Below are positions 1-9,193 of a DNA stretch of 46,425 bases, piece by piece (position 1 is the first letter of the stretch; each line of letters begins with the position of its first letter). The notes below the pieces were generated by a model, which saw nothing but the letters and a program-made list of their open reading frames with translations, did not search any database and was not told where the DNA came from. Position numbers and translations under genes: made by a program. The stretch is taken from positions 1 through 46,425 of the forward strand of contig JACWDZ010000007.1 of NCBI GenBank assembly GCA_014653815.1. The letters run 5' to 3'. The DNA comes from Pelagibacterales bacterium SAG-MED29 (GTDB taxonomy: Bacteria > Pseudomonadota > Alphaproteobacteria > Pelagibacterales > Pelagibacteraceae).

Positions 1-182
1 CACTTGAATCAACCTCAACCATTACAGCGCAAATCGTAGTAATTTTAATTGGAGACCAACAATTCGGAGATCCAAAAACTCAATCAGCTTTTGCCTTAGG
101 AATATCTTTATTTATAGTAACTTTATTCTTAAATGTAATCGCTCTTTCAGTTGTTAAAAGATATAGGGAAAAATATGAATAA
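1..182 (+). CDS. pstC: Phosphate ABC transporter permease PstC, C-terminal fragment
   Basis: Only the last 59 codons lie in the window, open from the left edge (first full codon at base 3) to TAA at 180-182. The fragment has a polar stretch followed by a final hydrophobic helix (ISLFIVTLFLNVIALSVV) and a short basic cytoplasmic tail, as expected for the end of an inner-membrane permease. Identity rests mainly on position: it ends inside the start of pstA (overlap ATGAATAA, 175-182), followed by pstB, phoU and phoB. PstC pairs with PstA to form the membrane channel of the high-affinity phosphate importer. The rest of the gene, and any pstS or phoR, would lie left of the window. Confidence 0.85.
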   Translation, partial: LESTSTITAQIVVILIGDQQFGDPKTQSAFALGISLFIVTLFLNVIALSVVKRYREKYE

Positions 183-1446
183 TTTTAAAAAAAATTTATT
201 AAAAAAAAGATATAACGCTGAAAGAAGATTTCAATGGTATGGCAAAATAGCTATAGGATTAGCTTTAACCTTTTTAGCAGTTTTTATGTTTCAAATATTT
301 TCAAAAGGTTACTCAGCTTTCCAAAAAACTTGGATAGTAACTGAAGTTCATTATGATAAAGAATTACTTTTAATCGATGCAGAAAGCCCATCAAAAGATG
401 ATTTAGAAAATGCAGACTATTATGATGTTGCTTATAAAGCTATGACCTCATTAGATCCTGGTCTTCCTGAAGAAGAGGATCGTCAATTAATTCAAATGGT
501 TTCGTATAAATACGAGACAGAAGTTAAAGATCTACTTTTAAAAAATCCAGACTTTCTAGGTAAAATAGTACCCATAAAATTAACAGCTTCTGATGATGTT
601 GATCAAGTTCATAAGGGAAATTATCCAAGAGATATCCCTGAAGAGAATAGAAGAGTAAATGATTATCAGCTGCAGATTTACGATATGCTTAATGAGAGAG
701 GAGATATTTTATCAGAGTTTAACATTAGTTTCTTTACAAATCCCGACTCAAGAGAGGCAGAACTAGCAGGTATAGCTAGCTCGTTTATGGGAACAGTTTT
801 TAGTATATTAGTATGTTTAGCGTTTTCATTTCCTATTGCAGTGCTAGCAGCAATTTATCTCGAGGAATTTGCACCAAAAAATAAATTTACAGATTTTATA
901 GAAGTAAACATTAACAATTTGGCAGCCGTTCCATCGATAGTATTTGGTTTGCTAGGTCTGGGTATTTTATTAGCAGTTTTTAATTTACCAAGGTCGACAC
1001 CACTTGTCGGAGGAATTACTCTGTCACTTATGACACTACCAACAATAATTATTGCTGCAAGAGCATCATTAAAAGCTGTACCACCAAGTATAAGAGAAGC
1101 TGCTTTAGCGATGGGTGCAAGTAATATGCAAACGACCATGCATCATACTGTTCCACTATCAATGCCCGGAACCTTATCTGGAACGATAATTGGCTTAGCT
1201 CAAGCTTTAGGAGAAACAGCTCCTTTAATTTTAATAGGAATGGTTGCTTTTGTTAATACAATTCCTGGCACGCCAGTTGATCCTGCTGCAAGTTTACCAG
1301 TACAGATATATATATGGTCAGAAAGCGCTGAGAGGGGTTTCGTTGAAAAAGTATCTGCATGTATTATGGTACTTCTAGCTTTTTTAATTTTAATGAACTT
1401 GGCAGCTCAAATAGTTAGACACAAATTTGAAAAGAAATGGAGTTAA
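175..1446 (+). CDS. pstA: Phosphate ABC transporter permease PstA
   Basis: Second inner-membrane permease of the phosphate importer. I chose the ATG at 175 (423 aa), which overlaps the pstC stop by 8 nt; the frame is open to a TTG at 151 but that would overlap pstC further. After a basic N-terminus there is a membrane helix at about residues 24-45, a large soluble (probably periplasmic) domain to about residue 190, then the multi-helix permease domain. The EAA loop that contacts the ATPase is visible near residue 306 (EAALAMGASNMQTT). The protein is much longer than the roughly 300-residue enterobacterial PstA; this extended N-terminal form is common in alphaproteobacteria. pstB starts on the base after its stop, so the genes are surely co-transcribed. 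Confidence 0.95.
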   Translation: MNNFKKNLLKKRYNAERRFQWYGKIAIGLALTFLAVFMFQIFSKGYSAFQKTWIVTEVHYDKELLLIDAESPSKDDLENADYYDVAYKAMTSLDPGLPEEEDRQLIQMVSYKYETEVKDLLLKNPDFLGKIVPIKLTASDDVDQVHKGNYPRDIPEENRRVNDYQLQIYDMLNERGDILSEFNISFFTNPDSREAELAGIASSFMGTVFSILVCLAFSFPIAVLAAIYLEEFAPKNKFTDFIEVNINNLAAVPSIVFGLLGLGILLAVFNLPRSTPLVGGITLSLMTLPTIIIAARASLKAVPPSIREAALAMGASNMQTTMHHTVPLSMPGTLSGTIIGLAQALGETAPLILIGMVAFVNTIPGTPVDPAASLPVQIYIWSESAERGFVEKVSACIMVLLAFLILMNLAAQIVRHKFEKKWS

Positions 1447-2202
1447 ATGAGTAAAATTATAGCAGAAAATGTAAATGTATATTACGGATCTAAACAGGCA
1501 TTATTTGATGTCTCTATAAATATAGCAGAAAAAGAGGTTACAGCTTTAATTGGACCATCTGGATGTGGAAAGTCTACTTTCTTAAGATGCTTGAACAGAA
1601 TGAACGATGTTATAGATATTTGTAGAGTTGAAGGTAGTATTAAAATGGATGACCTAGAACTCAACTCAAGAAAATTAGATGTTGTGAGACTTAGGGAAAA
1701 CGTTGGTATGGTTTTTCAAAAACCCAATCCGTTCCCTAAAACAATTTATGAAAATGTAGCTTATGGACCTACTATTCACGGTATTGCACAGAGCAAAGAA
1801 GAAATGGATCAAATAGTTGAAACAAGTCTGAAAAAAGCTGCCCTGTGGAACGAAGTTAAAGATAGACTTGATGAAATCGGAACTGGTTTATCAGGAGGTC
1901 AACAGCAACGACTATGTATTGCAAGAGCTATATCTGTAAGCCCAGAAGTGATTCTTATGGATGAACCATGTTCAGCGCTTGACCCAATAGCAACAGCTCA
2001 AATTGAAGAACTTATAGATGATCTTAAAAAAGAGGTTACAATGGTAATAGTTACTCACTCAATGTCACAAGCAGCTAGGGTATCTCAAAAAACAGGTTTC
2101 TTTCATTTGGGAAAACTTATAGAATTTGGATCAACAGAAAAAATATTTAAAAATCCTGACAAACAACAAACTCAGGATTACATTACAGGAAGGTTTGGTT
2201 AA
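1447..2202 (+). CDS. pstB: Phosphate ABC transporter ATP-binding protein PstB
   Basis: ATPase that powers phosphate import through PstCA. It has 251 aa, the normal length. Walker [10 protein letters not shown] is at residues 36-44, the Q-loop follows FQKPNPFP near 90-97, the signature LSGGQ is at 148-152, Walker B VILMDEP at 168-174 and the H-loop histidine at about 204. The FQKPNPFP segment and the CSALDP D-loop are typical of PstB within the ABC family. It begins directly after the pstA stop and its TAA overlaps the phoU ATG by one base (TAATG), implying translational coupling. Confidence 0.97.
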   Translation: MSKIIAENVNVYYGSKQALFDVSINIAEKEVTALIGPSGCGKSTFLRCLNRMNDVIDICRVEGSIKMDDLELNSRKLDVVRLRENVGMVFQKPNPFPKTIYENVAYGPTIHGIAQSKEEMDQIVETSLKKAALWNEVKDRLDEIGTGLSGGQQQRLCIARAISVSPEVILMDEPCSALDPIATAQIEELIDDLKKEVTMVIVTHSMSQAARVSQKTGFFHLGKLIEFGSTEKIFKNPDKQQTQDYITGRFG

Positions 2203-2882
2203 TGAGTGAAAAACCGCACATTGTAAAATCTTACGAAGAGCAACTTCAGTTATTAAAAGATACAATAGTGAAAATGGGAACGGGTGTTGAGAAACAGCTA
2301 GAAAACGCCATTCAATCTTTAGTTAAAAAAGACATTAGCTTAGCAGAAAAATCTATCAAAGATGACGAATTAATCGATAAGTATGAATTAAATATAGAAG
2401 AGCAAGTTGTAAATTTGATTGCCCTAAGGCAACCTATGGCAATAGATTTAAGAGAAACAGTTGTTGCTTTAAAAATTTCTTCAGACTTAGAGAGAATTGG
2501 TGATTTAGCAAAAAACATCTCAAAACGATTAGCTAAAATTGGAACCGATTTACCTAATGAAATAACTAAAAATTTCGAAATAGCTGGTCTAAAAGCATCA
2601 AAACAAGTTAATGCAGTTTTAAATTCGTATTTACATAGAGCTAAAGATACAGCAGAAAATGTTTGGAATTCTGATGAAGAAATAGATCAAATGACTAATG
2701 CTAATATGGAAGCTGCAGTAAAGCATTTAGAAAAAAATAAAAACGATGTACAAAAAGTAACCCAACTACTGTTCATACTTAAAAATATAGAGAGGATTGG
2801 AGATCATGCAACTAATATTGCAGAGCAAGTTTATTTTCTGATTACAGGAGATTATTTAGAGGGAGACCGACCAAAGGGATAA
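2202..2882 (+). CDS. phoU: Phosphate transport regulator PhoU
   Basis: Cytoplasmic negative regulator linking Pst transport to the phosphate two-component system. The 226-aa protein is all-helical, with the two PhoU repeats each carrying an acidic metal-binding helix: DLERIGDLAKNI near residue 95 and NIERIGDHATNI near residue 195. Length and motif spacing match the family. Start and stop codons overlap both neighbours by one base. PhoU is known to act with PstB and the sensor PhoR; no PhoR gene is in this window, so the kinase must be upstream of the left edge or elsewhere. Confidence 0.96.
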   Translation: MSEKPHIVKSYEEQLQLLKDTIVKMGTGVEKQLENAIQSLVKKDISLAEKSIKDDELIDKYELNIEEQVVNLIALRQPMAIDLRETVVALKISSDLERIGDLAKNISKRLAKIGTDLPNEITKNFEIAGLKASKQVNAVLNSYLHRAKDTAENVWNSDEEIDQMTNANMEAAVKHLEKNKNDVQKVTQLLFILKNIERIGDHATNIAEQVYFLITGDYLEGDRPKG

Positions 2883-3565
2883 TGAGGGCAAATTTATTCA
2901 TAGTTGAAGATGAAATGCCCATCGTAACTTTGCTTAAATACAATTTAGAAAAAGAGGGTCACAAAGTTGATTATGCAGTCAATGGAGAAGAAGCTATTAG
3001 AAATATAAAGGAAAAAAATCCTGATTTAATTTTATTAGATTGGATGTTACCAGATATTTCAGGTGTTGAAGTCTGTAAAAATTTGAAAAGAAGCAATCTT
3101 CACAAAAATATCCCAATCATTATGTTAACAGCCAAAGGTGAAGAAGAAGACAAGCTGAAAGGATTTGAAACAGGAGCTGATGACTACGTAACTAAGCCAT
3201 TCAGCCAAAAAGAACTTATTGCAAGAGTTAACGCTTTACTAAAGAGATCTAAACCAAGTGTTGCCGCTGATGTTGTAGTATTTGAAGATCTAAAAGTAGA
3301 TAGAGTTCAACGAAGAGTTTATAGAGCAGATAAGCAAGTTATAGTTGGTCCTACAGAATTTAAACTAATTGATTTTTTAATAAAGAGTCCAAAAAGAGTA
3401 TATTCGCGTGAGCAACTTCTAAATTCTGTATGGGGAGATGATATTTATGTTGAGTCCAGAACTATAGATGTTCATATAAGAAGACTAAGAAAAGCAATAA
3501 ATATTGATGGCAAGAAAGATCTTATCAGAACAGTAAGATCTGCTGGCTATTCCTTAGATGCTTGA
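2882..3565 (+). CDS. phoB: Phosphate regulon response regulator PhoB
   Basis: OmpR/PhoB-class transcription factor of 227 aa. The receiver domain (about 1-120) has the acidic pocket at E9/D10, the phospho-acceptor D53 (LLLDWMLPD) and K105 (VTKPF). The winged-helix DNA-binding domain follows (about 130-227), with TEFKLIDFL and the recognition region VESRTIDVHIRRLRKA. When phosphorylated it should activate pst and other phosphate-starvation genes by binding direct repeats of about 11 bp. It is the last gene of the pst operon here, and its 3' end overlaps the convergent SixA-like gene by 19 nt. Confidence 0.95.
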   Translation: MRANLFIVEDEMPIVTLLKYNLEKEGHKVDYAVNGEEAIRNIKEKNPDLILLDWMLPDISGVEVCKNLKRSNLHKNIPIIMLTAKGEEEDKLKGFETGADDYVTKPFSQKELIARVNALLKRSKPSVAADVVVFEDLKVDRVQRRVYRADKQVIVGPTEFKLIDFLIKSPKRVYSREQLLNSVWGDDIYVESRTIDVHIRRLRKAINIDGKKDLIRTVRSAGYSLDA

Positions 3566-4071
3566 AGATCTTTTGGCTTTATAAATGATATTAATTTTCC
3601 TTTAACTTTTGATAACTTCTCCCAATCATTGAAATTAAAACTTACTTCAGCAACGGCTGCAGTAGGAAATTTTCTTTTTAAATTTTCAAATTGATCAGAG
3701 TTTTCTTTAAGACAGATTCGATTTATGAGTTCACTAATTGAAGGTTCATGATTGATTAAAAGTAAAGTTTTATAATTATCAACTGTTTGTTTTAAGATAT
3801 GAATAATTTCATCCTCACTAGCATGATAAAGCGCTTTTTTTTTAATAATTTTCTTAAAACTGATTTTTTCTGACAATATATTTAATGTTTGTATTGTCCT
3901 TTTAGAGGATGAGCAATAAACTAAATCAAATTTTAATTTCTTTTTAATAAAAAATTCACAAATTAATTTTGCTGAATTTACCCCTCTTTTATTCAATGGC
4001 CTGTCATGATCATCTAAATCTGGAAAATCCCAACTAGATTTAGCGTGTCTCATCGCATATAATTTAAACAT
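3547..4071 (-). CDS. SixA-like histidine phosphatase
   Basis: Histidine phosphatase superfamily protein of 174 aa. The catalytic RH motif is R8-H9 in MRHAKSSW, which with the RPLNKRG segment near residues 24-30 is the SixA signature. A further conserved Arg (SSSKRT, about 58) and the second catalytic His (NHEP, H108) are present. SixA removes phosphate from histidine-containing phosphotransfer domains in enterobacteria; the substrate here is unknown. The gene lies between phoB and ppk on the opposite strand: convergent with phoB (19-nt 3' overlap) and divergent from ppk with only 22 bp between start codons. A role in phosphate or polyphosphate signalling is possible, but rests on position alone. 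Confidence 0.82.
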   Translation of the reverse strand: MFKLYAMRHAKSSWDFPDLDDHDRPLNKRGVNSAKLICEFFIKKKLKFDLVYCSSSKRTIQTLNILSEKISFKKIIKKKALYHASEDEIIHILKQTVDNYKTLLLINHEPSISELINRICLKENSDQFENLKRKFPTAAVAEVSFNFNDWEKLSKVKGKLISFIKPKDLQASKE

Positions 4072-4093
4072 ATTTTTAATTTAACATTTATAT

Positions 4094-6220
4094 ATGTCGA
4101 AAGCATCATTTTCAGAAAACGCTAATATTAGCAATCAACTCATAAACAGAGAATTGTCTTGGCTTCAGTTTAATGATCGTGTTTTAGAAGAGTCAAAAGA
4201 TAAAACAAATCCTTTATTTGAAAGAGTAAAATTTTTATCAATCGCAGGTACAAATTTAGATGAATTTTTTATGGTAAGAGTCGCTGGACTTTTTAATCAA
4301 ATTAAAGATGGTTTTGACGAATTAAGCGCAGATGGATTAACTGCAGAGGATCAATTGAATAGGGTCGTATTAAAAACTAAAGATCTATTAAAGAAGCAAA
4401 ACGAAGCGTTTCTAGAGTTGAAAAAAGAGCTATCGAAAGAAAAAATTTTCATTCGGAAAATATCAGAACTAAATAAGAAGGATCTTATGTATCTAAGAGA
4501 ATATTTTCAGGAAACAATTTATCCTATAATAACGCCTACTGCCATTGACCCATCACATCCCTTTCCTTTTATACCAAATAAAGGCCAAGCAATTTTATTA
4601 AGAATGACAAGAATTAAAAAAAAAAGAGAACTAAACGCAATTATAGTTATACCAAGAGCACTTCCAAAATTTATATCTCTAAACAATTCTGAAACAATAA
4701 ATGAATTTGTCACAATTGATGACGTAATTTGTAAATTTGCAAATGAAATATTTCCAGACCATAATATCGAGGCAAGTTTGCAGTTTAAAATAATTAGAGA
4801 CAGCGAAATTGAAATAGATGATGAAGCTGCTGATCTTGTGAGATATTTTGAAAAAGCAATTAAGAAAAGAAGAAGGGGAAACGTAGTTAAACTTGAAGTA
4901 CTCACTAATTCAAATAAAAACCTTTTAAATTTTATTTCAAAAAAATTTAAAATGGATGAAGATCATATTTATGAGGTTGAAGGATTGGTTGGAATACAAG
5001 ATATAGATGAAATTTGTAAAAAGAAAGATCCAAAGCTGAGATTTAAAAAGTTTAATCCTAGAGAAGTTGAAAGATTGAAGGAATTTGATGATAAATTTTT
5101 TTCAGCTATAAGAAGTAAAGATTTTGTTGTACACCACCCTTTTGAAACTTTTGATGTAGTAATTCAATTTTTAGAAGTTGCAGCAAAAGATCCCAAAGTT
5201 ATCGGTATCAAACAAACTTTGTATCGAACCACACCTGACTCTCCTATCGTAAAAGCACTAAGTAGAGCAGCAGAAAACGGAAAAGTTGTTACAGCCGTAA
5301 TAGAAATAAAAGCTCGATTTGATGAGGAAGCTAATATTGAATTATCTAGGAAACTAGAGAAAGCTGGCGTTCAAATTGTTTACGGATTCGCAAAATACAA
5401 AACGCATGCAAAGGCAAGTTTAGTTTTAAGAAAAGAAGGAACAAAAACGCGAAGCTATGTTCACTTAGGTACAGGAAACTATCATCCAATTAACGCAAAA
5501 ATTTATACTGACTTATCACTGTTTAGCTCTAATCAAGACTTGGCCAAAGATGTTGAAAAATTTTTCAATTATGTAACTGGTTATGCAAAACCCAAAAAAT
5601 TGAATAAAATTTTTATGTCTCCATTAAATAGTAGGAATTTTTTTGAAGAAAAAATTGAAAATGAAATTGTAAATGCAAGTAAAGGAAAACCTGCAGAAAT
5701 ATGGGCAAAAATGAATTCTCTTGTAGACCCTGGAATTATTAAGAAATTTTATGAAGCTTCAAACGCAGGAGTAAAAATAAACTTATCAGTACGAGGCGTA
5801 TGCTGCTTAAGACCTGGAGTTAAAGGTCAATCTGAAAATATAAAAGTAAAAAGCCTTATTGGCAGATTTTTAGAACACTCAAGAATTTATTGTTTTGCAA
5901 ATGGTAGTTCTATGCCTTCTCGAGAGAATCAGGTATATATTTCATCTGCAGATTTAATGCCTAGAAATTTAGATAGAAGAATTGAAATTATAATTCCGAT
6001 AGAAAACAATACTGTGCATGAGCAAATTTTAGATCAAATTATGTTAGCCAACTTTAAAGATAAATCAGAAACATGGTATTTAGATAGCTTAGGAAACTAT
6101 AATAAAGAACAAGAAAAAGGCTTTTCCGCACATTCCTATTTCATGAAGAACCCAAGTTTATCAGGTCGTGGTAAGTCAATTTTAAGAGCTAAACCTCAAA
6201 ATTTAAGATTGGTAAAATGA
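4094..6220 (+). CDS. ppk1: Polyphosphate kinase
   Basis: PPK1 family, 708 aa, close to the usual 690-720. It reversibly transfers the terminal phosphate of ATP to polyphosphate. The N-terminal domain begins INRELSWLQFNDRVLEES; the two phospholipase-D-like C-terminal domains carry the catalytic histidines, H438 (YKTHAKASL), the autophosphorylation site by comparison with E. coli H435, and H457 (VHLGTGNYHP, compare H454). The ATG at 4094 gives a complete N-terminal domain. ppx follows with an ATGA overlap, the classical ppk-ppx pair. Placement after pst-phoU-phoB suggests storage of imported phosphate. I see no clear PhoB box in the 22-bp gap upstream. Confidence 0.97.
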   Translation: MSKASFSENANISNQLINRELSWLQFNDRVLEESKDKTNPLFERVKFLSIAGTNLDEFFMVRVAGLFNQIKDGFDELSADGLTAEDQLNRVVLKTKDLLKKQNEAFLELKKELSKEKIFIRKISELNKKDLMYLREYFQETIYPIITPTAIDPSHPFPFIPNKGQAILLRMTRIKKKRELNAIIVIPRALPKFISLNNSETINEFVTIDDVICKFANEIFPDHNIEASLQFKIIRDSEIEIDDEAADLVRYFEKAIKKRRRGNVVKLEVLTNSNKNLLNFISKKFKMDEDHIYEVEGLVGIQDIDEICKKKDPKLRFKKFNPREVERLKEFDDKFFSAIRSKDFVVHHPFETFDVVIQFLEVAAKDPKVIGIKQTLYRTTPDSPIVKALSRAAENGKVVTAVIEIKARFDEEANIELSRKLEKAGVQIVYGFAKYKTHAKASLVLRKEGTKTRSYVHLGTGNYHPINAKIYTDLSLFSSNQDLAKDVEKFFNYVTGYAKPKKLNKIFMSPLNSRNFFEEKIENEIVNASKGKPAEIWAKMNSLVDPGIIKKFYEASNAGVKINLSVRGVCCLRPGVKGQSENIKVKSLIGRFLEHSRIYCFANGSSMPSRENQVYISSADLMPRNLDRRIEIIIPIENNTVHEQILDQIMLANFKDKSETWYLDSLGNYNKEQEKGFSAHSYFMKNPSLSGRGKSILRAKPQNLRLVK

Positions 6221-7722
6221 AACCAGAATTAAAAAATCTTTTTAAATTTCAGTCTAATAAAAAGTTTAAGCAAGCCATAATAGATCTTGGATCAAATTCA
6301 ATAAGAATGCTCATATACGATAATTTTAAAATTTCTCCAATTCCAGTTTTTAATGAAAAAGCAGTTTGCAAACTTGGAAAAAATCTAGATAAATCTAAAA
6401 AACTAAATCCTGATGGAATTAAAAGTTCTTTAAAAGTTCTAAATAGATTTAAAGAAATTTTAGATATTTCAGACGTTCAAGATTTAGAAATTATTGCTAC
6501 AGCAGCTTTTAGAGAGGCCACTGATGCAAGTGAATTTTTAAAAGAAATTGAAAAAATATTTAATAAAAAACCACTAGTATTATCTGGCGAGGAAGAAGCA
6601 AGAACATCAGCAAACGGTGTAATGGTAGGATTTGATGAAGTAGATGGACTAGTTGCAGATTTAGGAGGTGGAAGTTTAGAACTTGCCAGAGTTTCTAAAA
6701 ATCAAATTTTTGAAACAACCTCTTTGCCTCTTGGAGTATTAAGACTTGAAAATAATCCTATTTTAAAAAAAAGAAATTTGGGAAAATATGTTAGAAAACT
6801 TTTAAGAGATGAAAAATGGCTTTTTAAAAAGAAATTTAAAAATATTTATTTGGTAGGAGGGACTTGGAGATCATTATTTAAATATCATCTCTTTAAAGAA
6901 AAACACCCATTACATATTTTGCATCAATATAAGCTCTCAAAAGATGTAGCAGTTAAATACTTAAACAGAATTTCAAAATTTAATAAATCATCTTTGAAAT
7001 CAATGGAATATATTACTAAATCTAGAACTCCCTATTTACCTTTTAGTTCTATAATACTTAACGAAATAATTGAAGCAGCAAGCCCCTCAAAAGTTATTTG
7101 CTCAATCAGTGGACTGAGAGAGGGGCATATGAATACAATTATAAACCAAGGAATGAGCGAGGATGAAATTTTCAAATTAAAAACTGATGGCATATCCTTT
7201 AAAAAAGGAGACTATGGAAAGAGTTTTGAAAAATATTTTAATTTTATTTCACCATTATTTGAAGACAACGAATATTTTAATCGAAGATTACTAACCTTGG
7301 CTTGTATCTTAAGCAAAATGGATTGGGGCCTAGGAGCTTTTCAAAAAGCAGAGCTAGTTTTTATGGAAGTGTTAAATACTCCATTACTAAAACTAGAACA
7401 TAGAGATAGAGTAAAAGTTGCAACAGCAAGTTTCTGGAGACATTGTGGCTTAAAATATAATCCGAATTATCAGTTTTTATCCTTATTAAATAACAACGAA
7501 ATTTTATCCTCAAAGCAAGTGGGATCTGCTTTAAGATTAGCAGAGTCACTTACTAGCATGTCTTCGTTGTTGTTAGATGAATTTAAAATTTATAAAAGAA
7601 ATAAGACTATTTTTTTGAAAATACCGAACAATCATAGTGATATAGTCTCAAAACAAGTAACTAAAAGACTTAAAAATCTGGCAAGAGAGATGAATGTCGA
7701 CTCTAATATCATTTATTCTTGA
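6217..7722 (+). CDS. ppx: Exopolyphosphatase / pppGpp phosphohydrolase family protein
   Basis: Ppx/GppA-family member of 501 aa, matching the long E. coli-type enzymes. Actin-like ATPase fold motifs are present: IDLGSNSIRMLI near residue 22, GEEEARTSANG near 126, and DLGGGSLELAR near 148. The C-terminal part (about 310-500) corresponds to the HD-like accessory domain, with a weakly conserved sequence. The expected reaction is release of phosphate from polyphosphate ends; pppGpp hydrolysis cannot be excluded. The start overlaps the ppk stop by 4 nt, so the opposing synthesis and breakdown enzymes are translated from one message. Confidence 0.93.
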   Translation: MKPELKNLFKFQSNKKFKQAIIDLGSNSIRMLIYDNFKISPIPVFNEKAVCKLGKNLDKSKKLNPDGIKSSLKVLNRFKEILDISDVQDLEIIATAAFREATDASEFLKEIEKIFNKKPLVLSGEEEARTSANGVMVGFDEVDGLVADLGGGSLELARVSKNQIFETTSLPLGVLRLENNPILKKRNLGKYVRKLLRDEKWLFKKKFKNIYLVGGTWRSLFKYHLFKEKHPLHILHQYKLSKDVAVKYLNRISKFNKSSLKSMEYITKSRTPYLPFSSIILNEIIEAASPSKVICSISGLREGHMNTIINQGMSEDEIFKLKTDGISFKKGDYGKSFEKYFNFISPLFEDNEYFNRRLLTLACILSKMDWGLGAFQKAELVFMEVLNTPLLKLEHRDRVKVATASFWRHCGLKYNPNYQFLSLLNNNEILSSKQVGSALRLAESLTSMSSLLLDEFKIYKRNKTIFLKIPNNHSDIVSKQVTKRLKNLAREMNVDSNIIYS

Positions 7723-7812
7723 AAATTAATAAATCTTTAACATAATTTAAATATTTCTTTTATAATTTTAAACTATTAATAACTTAACAGTCTCTCACTG
7801 CTTTGTTAATAA

Positions 7813-7845
7813 TTAGCCTAAGGTATCAATATTACCTTGGGCTAA
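7813..7845. terminator. Shared stem-loop between ppx and aquaporin genes
   Basis: A 13-bp stem with one G-T pair and a 7-nt loop: TTAGCCTAAGGTA (7813-7825) pairs with TACCTTGGGCTAA (7833-7845). It sits about 90 nt after ppx and 9 nt after the aquaporin stop on the other strand, where a bidirectional terminator is expected. Neither side has a strong T tract, so intrinsic termination is not certain; it could instead protect 3' ends. Confidence 0.55.
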
Positions 7846-7853
7846 CCCTCCAA

Positions 7854-8501
7854 CTACAAAATAATTTTTCTAATTAAATAGACAGCCAACATTCCACCAA
7901 TCATTTCAGCAATGATATAGCTGGGGGTATTTAAGTAATTAATTCCAGTAAATGTGTCTGTAAAAGTTCTTGCAATTGCTACCGCTGGATTTGCAAATGA
8001 AGTTGAAGAGGTAAACCAATAACCTGCTGTAATAAAAGTAGCAACTGATGAGGCGACTGCAAGTTTACCACTTTTTAAAGATCCGAATATCACAAAAATT
8101 AATCCAAAAGTTGCAATGATCTCAGCTGTAAAAATATTTATTCCAGGTCTAATCTTCTCTGATAGCTGTAACAAAGGAAGATCAAACATAAAATTAGCCA
8201 ACATTACTCCTAACATGCAACCTAAGATTTGAGCTGAGATATAAATGATAATTAAATTTTTTTTAATCTTATTGGTAAAATACATTGCTAAAGTAACGAC
8301 AGGATTGAAATGTGCTCCAGAGATATCACCGATTGAAGTAATCAGAACAAATAATCCTGCACCTGTAGCTAAAGTATTCGCTATTAACATTACAGCGACG
8401 TCATCAGTTAGATTTTGAGCCATAATACCTGAACCAACAATTATCATGACTAAAAAACAACTTCCTATAAATTCACCAATAAATATTTTTTTACTTTTCA
8501 T
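7854..8501 (-). CDS. MIP-family channel (AqpS-like, probable arsenite efflux)
   Basis: Major intrinsic protein of 215 aa with six hydrophobic helices. Both pore motifs are present: N66-P67-V68 (GAHFNPVVTLA) and N171-P172-A173 (SFANPAVAIARTFTDTF). The usual selectivity-filter arginine directly after the second NPA is replaced by Val; the nearest Arg is R178. This second motif resembles aquaglyceroporin-like channels found in ars operons. The gene overlaps the ArsC gene by 11 nt. In Sinorhizobium meliloti AqpS is known to replace the ArsB pump and let arsenite leave the cell. I infer the same here from the operon; water or other small-solute transport remains possible. Confidence 0.82.
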   Translation of the reverse strand: MKSKKIFIGEFIGSCFLVMIIVGSGIMAQNLTDDVAVMLIANTLATGAGLFVLITSIGDISGAHFNPVVTLAMYFTNKIKKNLIIIYISAQILGCMLGVMLANFMFDLPLLQLSEKIRPGINIFTAEIIATFGLIFVIFGSLKSGKLAVASSVATFITAGYWFTSSTSFANPAVAIARTFTDTFTGINYLNTPSYIIAEMIGGMLAVYLIRKIIL

Positions 8502-8934
8502 TTTTTATCCAATTTTTAATTTTTTCATTAATTATATTATAAGTTTCTTCAGCTATTAAATTTATTTTATCTTTATTTTTAGTTTTTTTAAATTTTTCAA
8601 CAGGGTCCTCAATATCCCAGTGTGTAATGGTCTTTTTTTTGGGCCATACAGGACAAACTTCTTTATTAGCGTTATTACAAACTGTAATCACGTAATCAAT
8701 ATCAATATCATTTTTTAAAAATTCATCAAAATTTTTTGAATAATAAGTGTCTAAATTAAATTTTTTTCCTTCAAGATACTCTTTAATATAAGGATTGATT
8801 TTTCCTGAAGGATTACTTCCGGCACTAAATGCGATGAATTGATTTCGGTAATTTTTATTTACAATACTTTCTGCTATTATGCTTCTCGCAGAGTTTCCAG
8901 TACAAACAAACAATATTGTTTTTGTTTTCCTCAT
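8491..8934 (-). CDS. arsC: Arsenate reductase, thioredoxin-coupled LMW-phosphatase type
   Basis: The 147-aa protein begins with the phosphate-binding loop CTGNSAR (C11-R17) of low-molecular-weight tyrosine phosphatases. Downstream are the two further redox cysteines of the thioredoxin-dependent arsenate reductases, C86 and C94 (VCNNANKEVCPVWP), and the acidic HWDIEDP segment (about 105-111). The three cysteines point to arsenate reduction to arsenite through a Cys disulfide cascade, not to a plain phosphatase. It is followed by the overlapping MIP channel that could release arsenite. Arsenate enters through phosphate transporters, so proximity to pst-pho fits, although the gene runs the other way. 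Confidence 0.88.
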   Translation of the reverse strand: MRKTKTILFVCTGNSARSIIAESIVNKNYRNQFIAFSAGSNPSGKINPYIKEYLEGKKFNLDTYYSKNFDEFLKNDIDIDYVITVCNNANKEVCPVWPKKKTITHWDIEDPVEKFKKTKNKDKINLIAEETYNIINEKIKNWIKNEK

Positions 8935-8960
8935 AAAAAATGTTTTGAAGTGTCCCGAAC

Positions 8961-9188
8961 TTACGGAACCAAAATTTGATAAAAACCAATAATAAATAAT
9001 GGTATCTGTAACCCAAAATTAGTTAATATTGCTTTATCCTTAGAAATAAAACCTGCAATAGTCCAACCAACAACTCCAGCTCCATGAAACATTATATTTA
9101 CTGGATACATATTCAAATTTGTTAATAAAATACCTGTAAGAACTAAAAAAGTACTTAACCATTTAAGGTATTTTTTAATAAACTTCAT
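8961..9188 (-). CDS. Small two-helix membrane protein of unknown function
   Basis: Uncharacterised 75-aa protein. A basic N-terminus (MKFIKKYLKW) precedes two or three hydrophobic segments, about residues 11-27, 31-49 and 55-73, separated by a short KDKA loop. I do not recognise it securely; similar small proteins occur in marine bacteria. It is first in the minus-strand order before arsC (26 nt gap) and the MIP channel, so it may be co-expressed with arsenate detoxification. A TATAAT box lies only 5 nt before its ATG, suggesting a leaderless message. Confidence 0.7.
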   Translation of the reverse strand: MKFIKKYLKWLSTFLVLTGILLTNLNMYPVNIMFHGAGVVGWTIAGFISKDKAILTNFGLQIPLFIIGFYQILVP

Positions 9189-9193
9189 AGTTA

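Noticed and set aside
4072-4093. Pho box before ppk
   Set aside because: Only 22 bp separate the divergent starts, and no 11-bp direct repeat resembling a Pho box is present.
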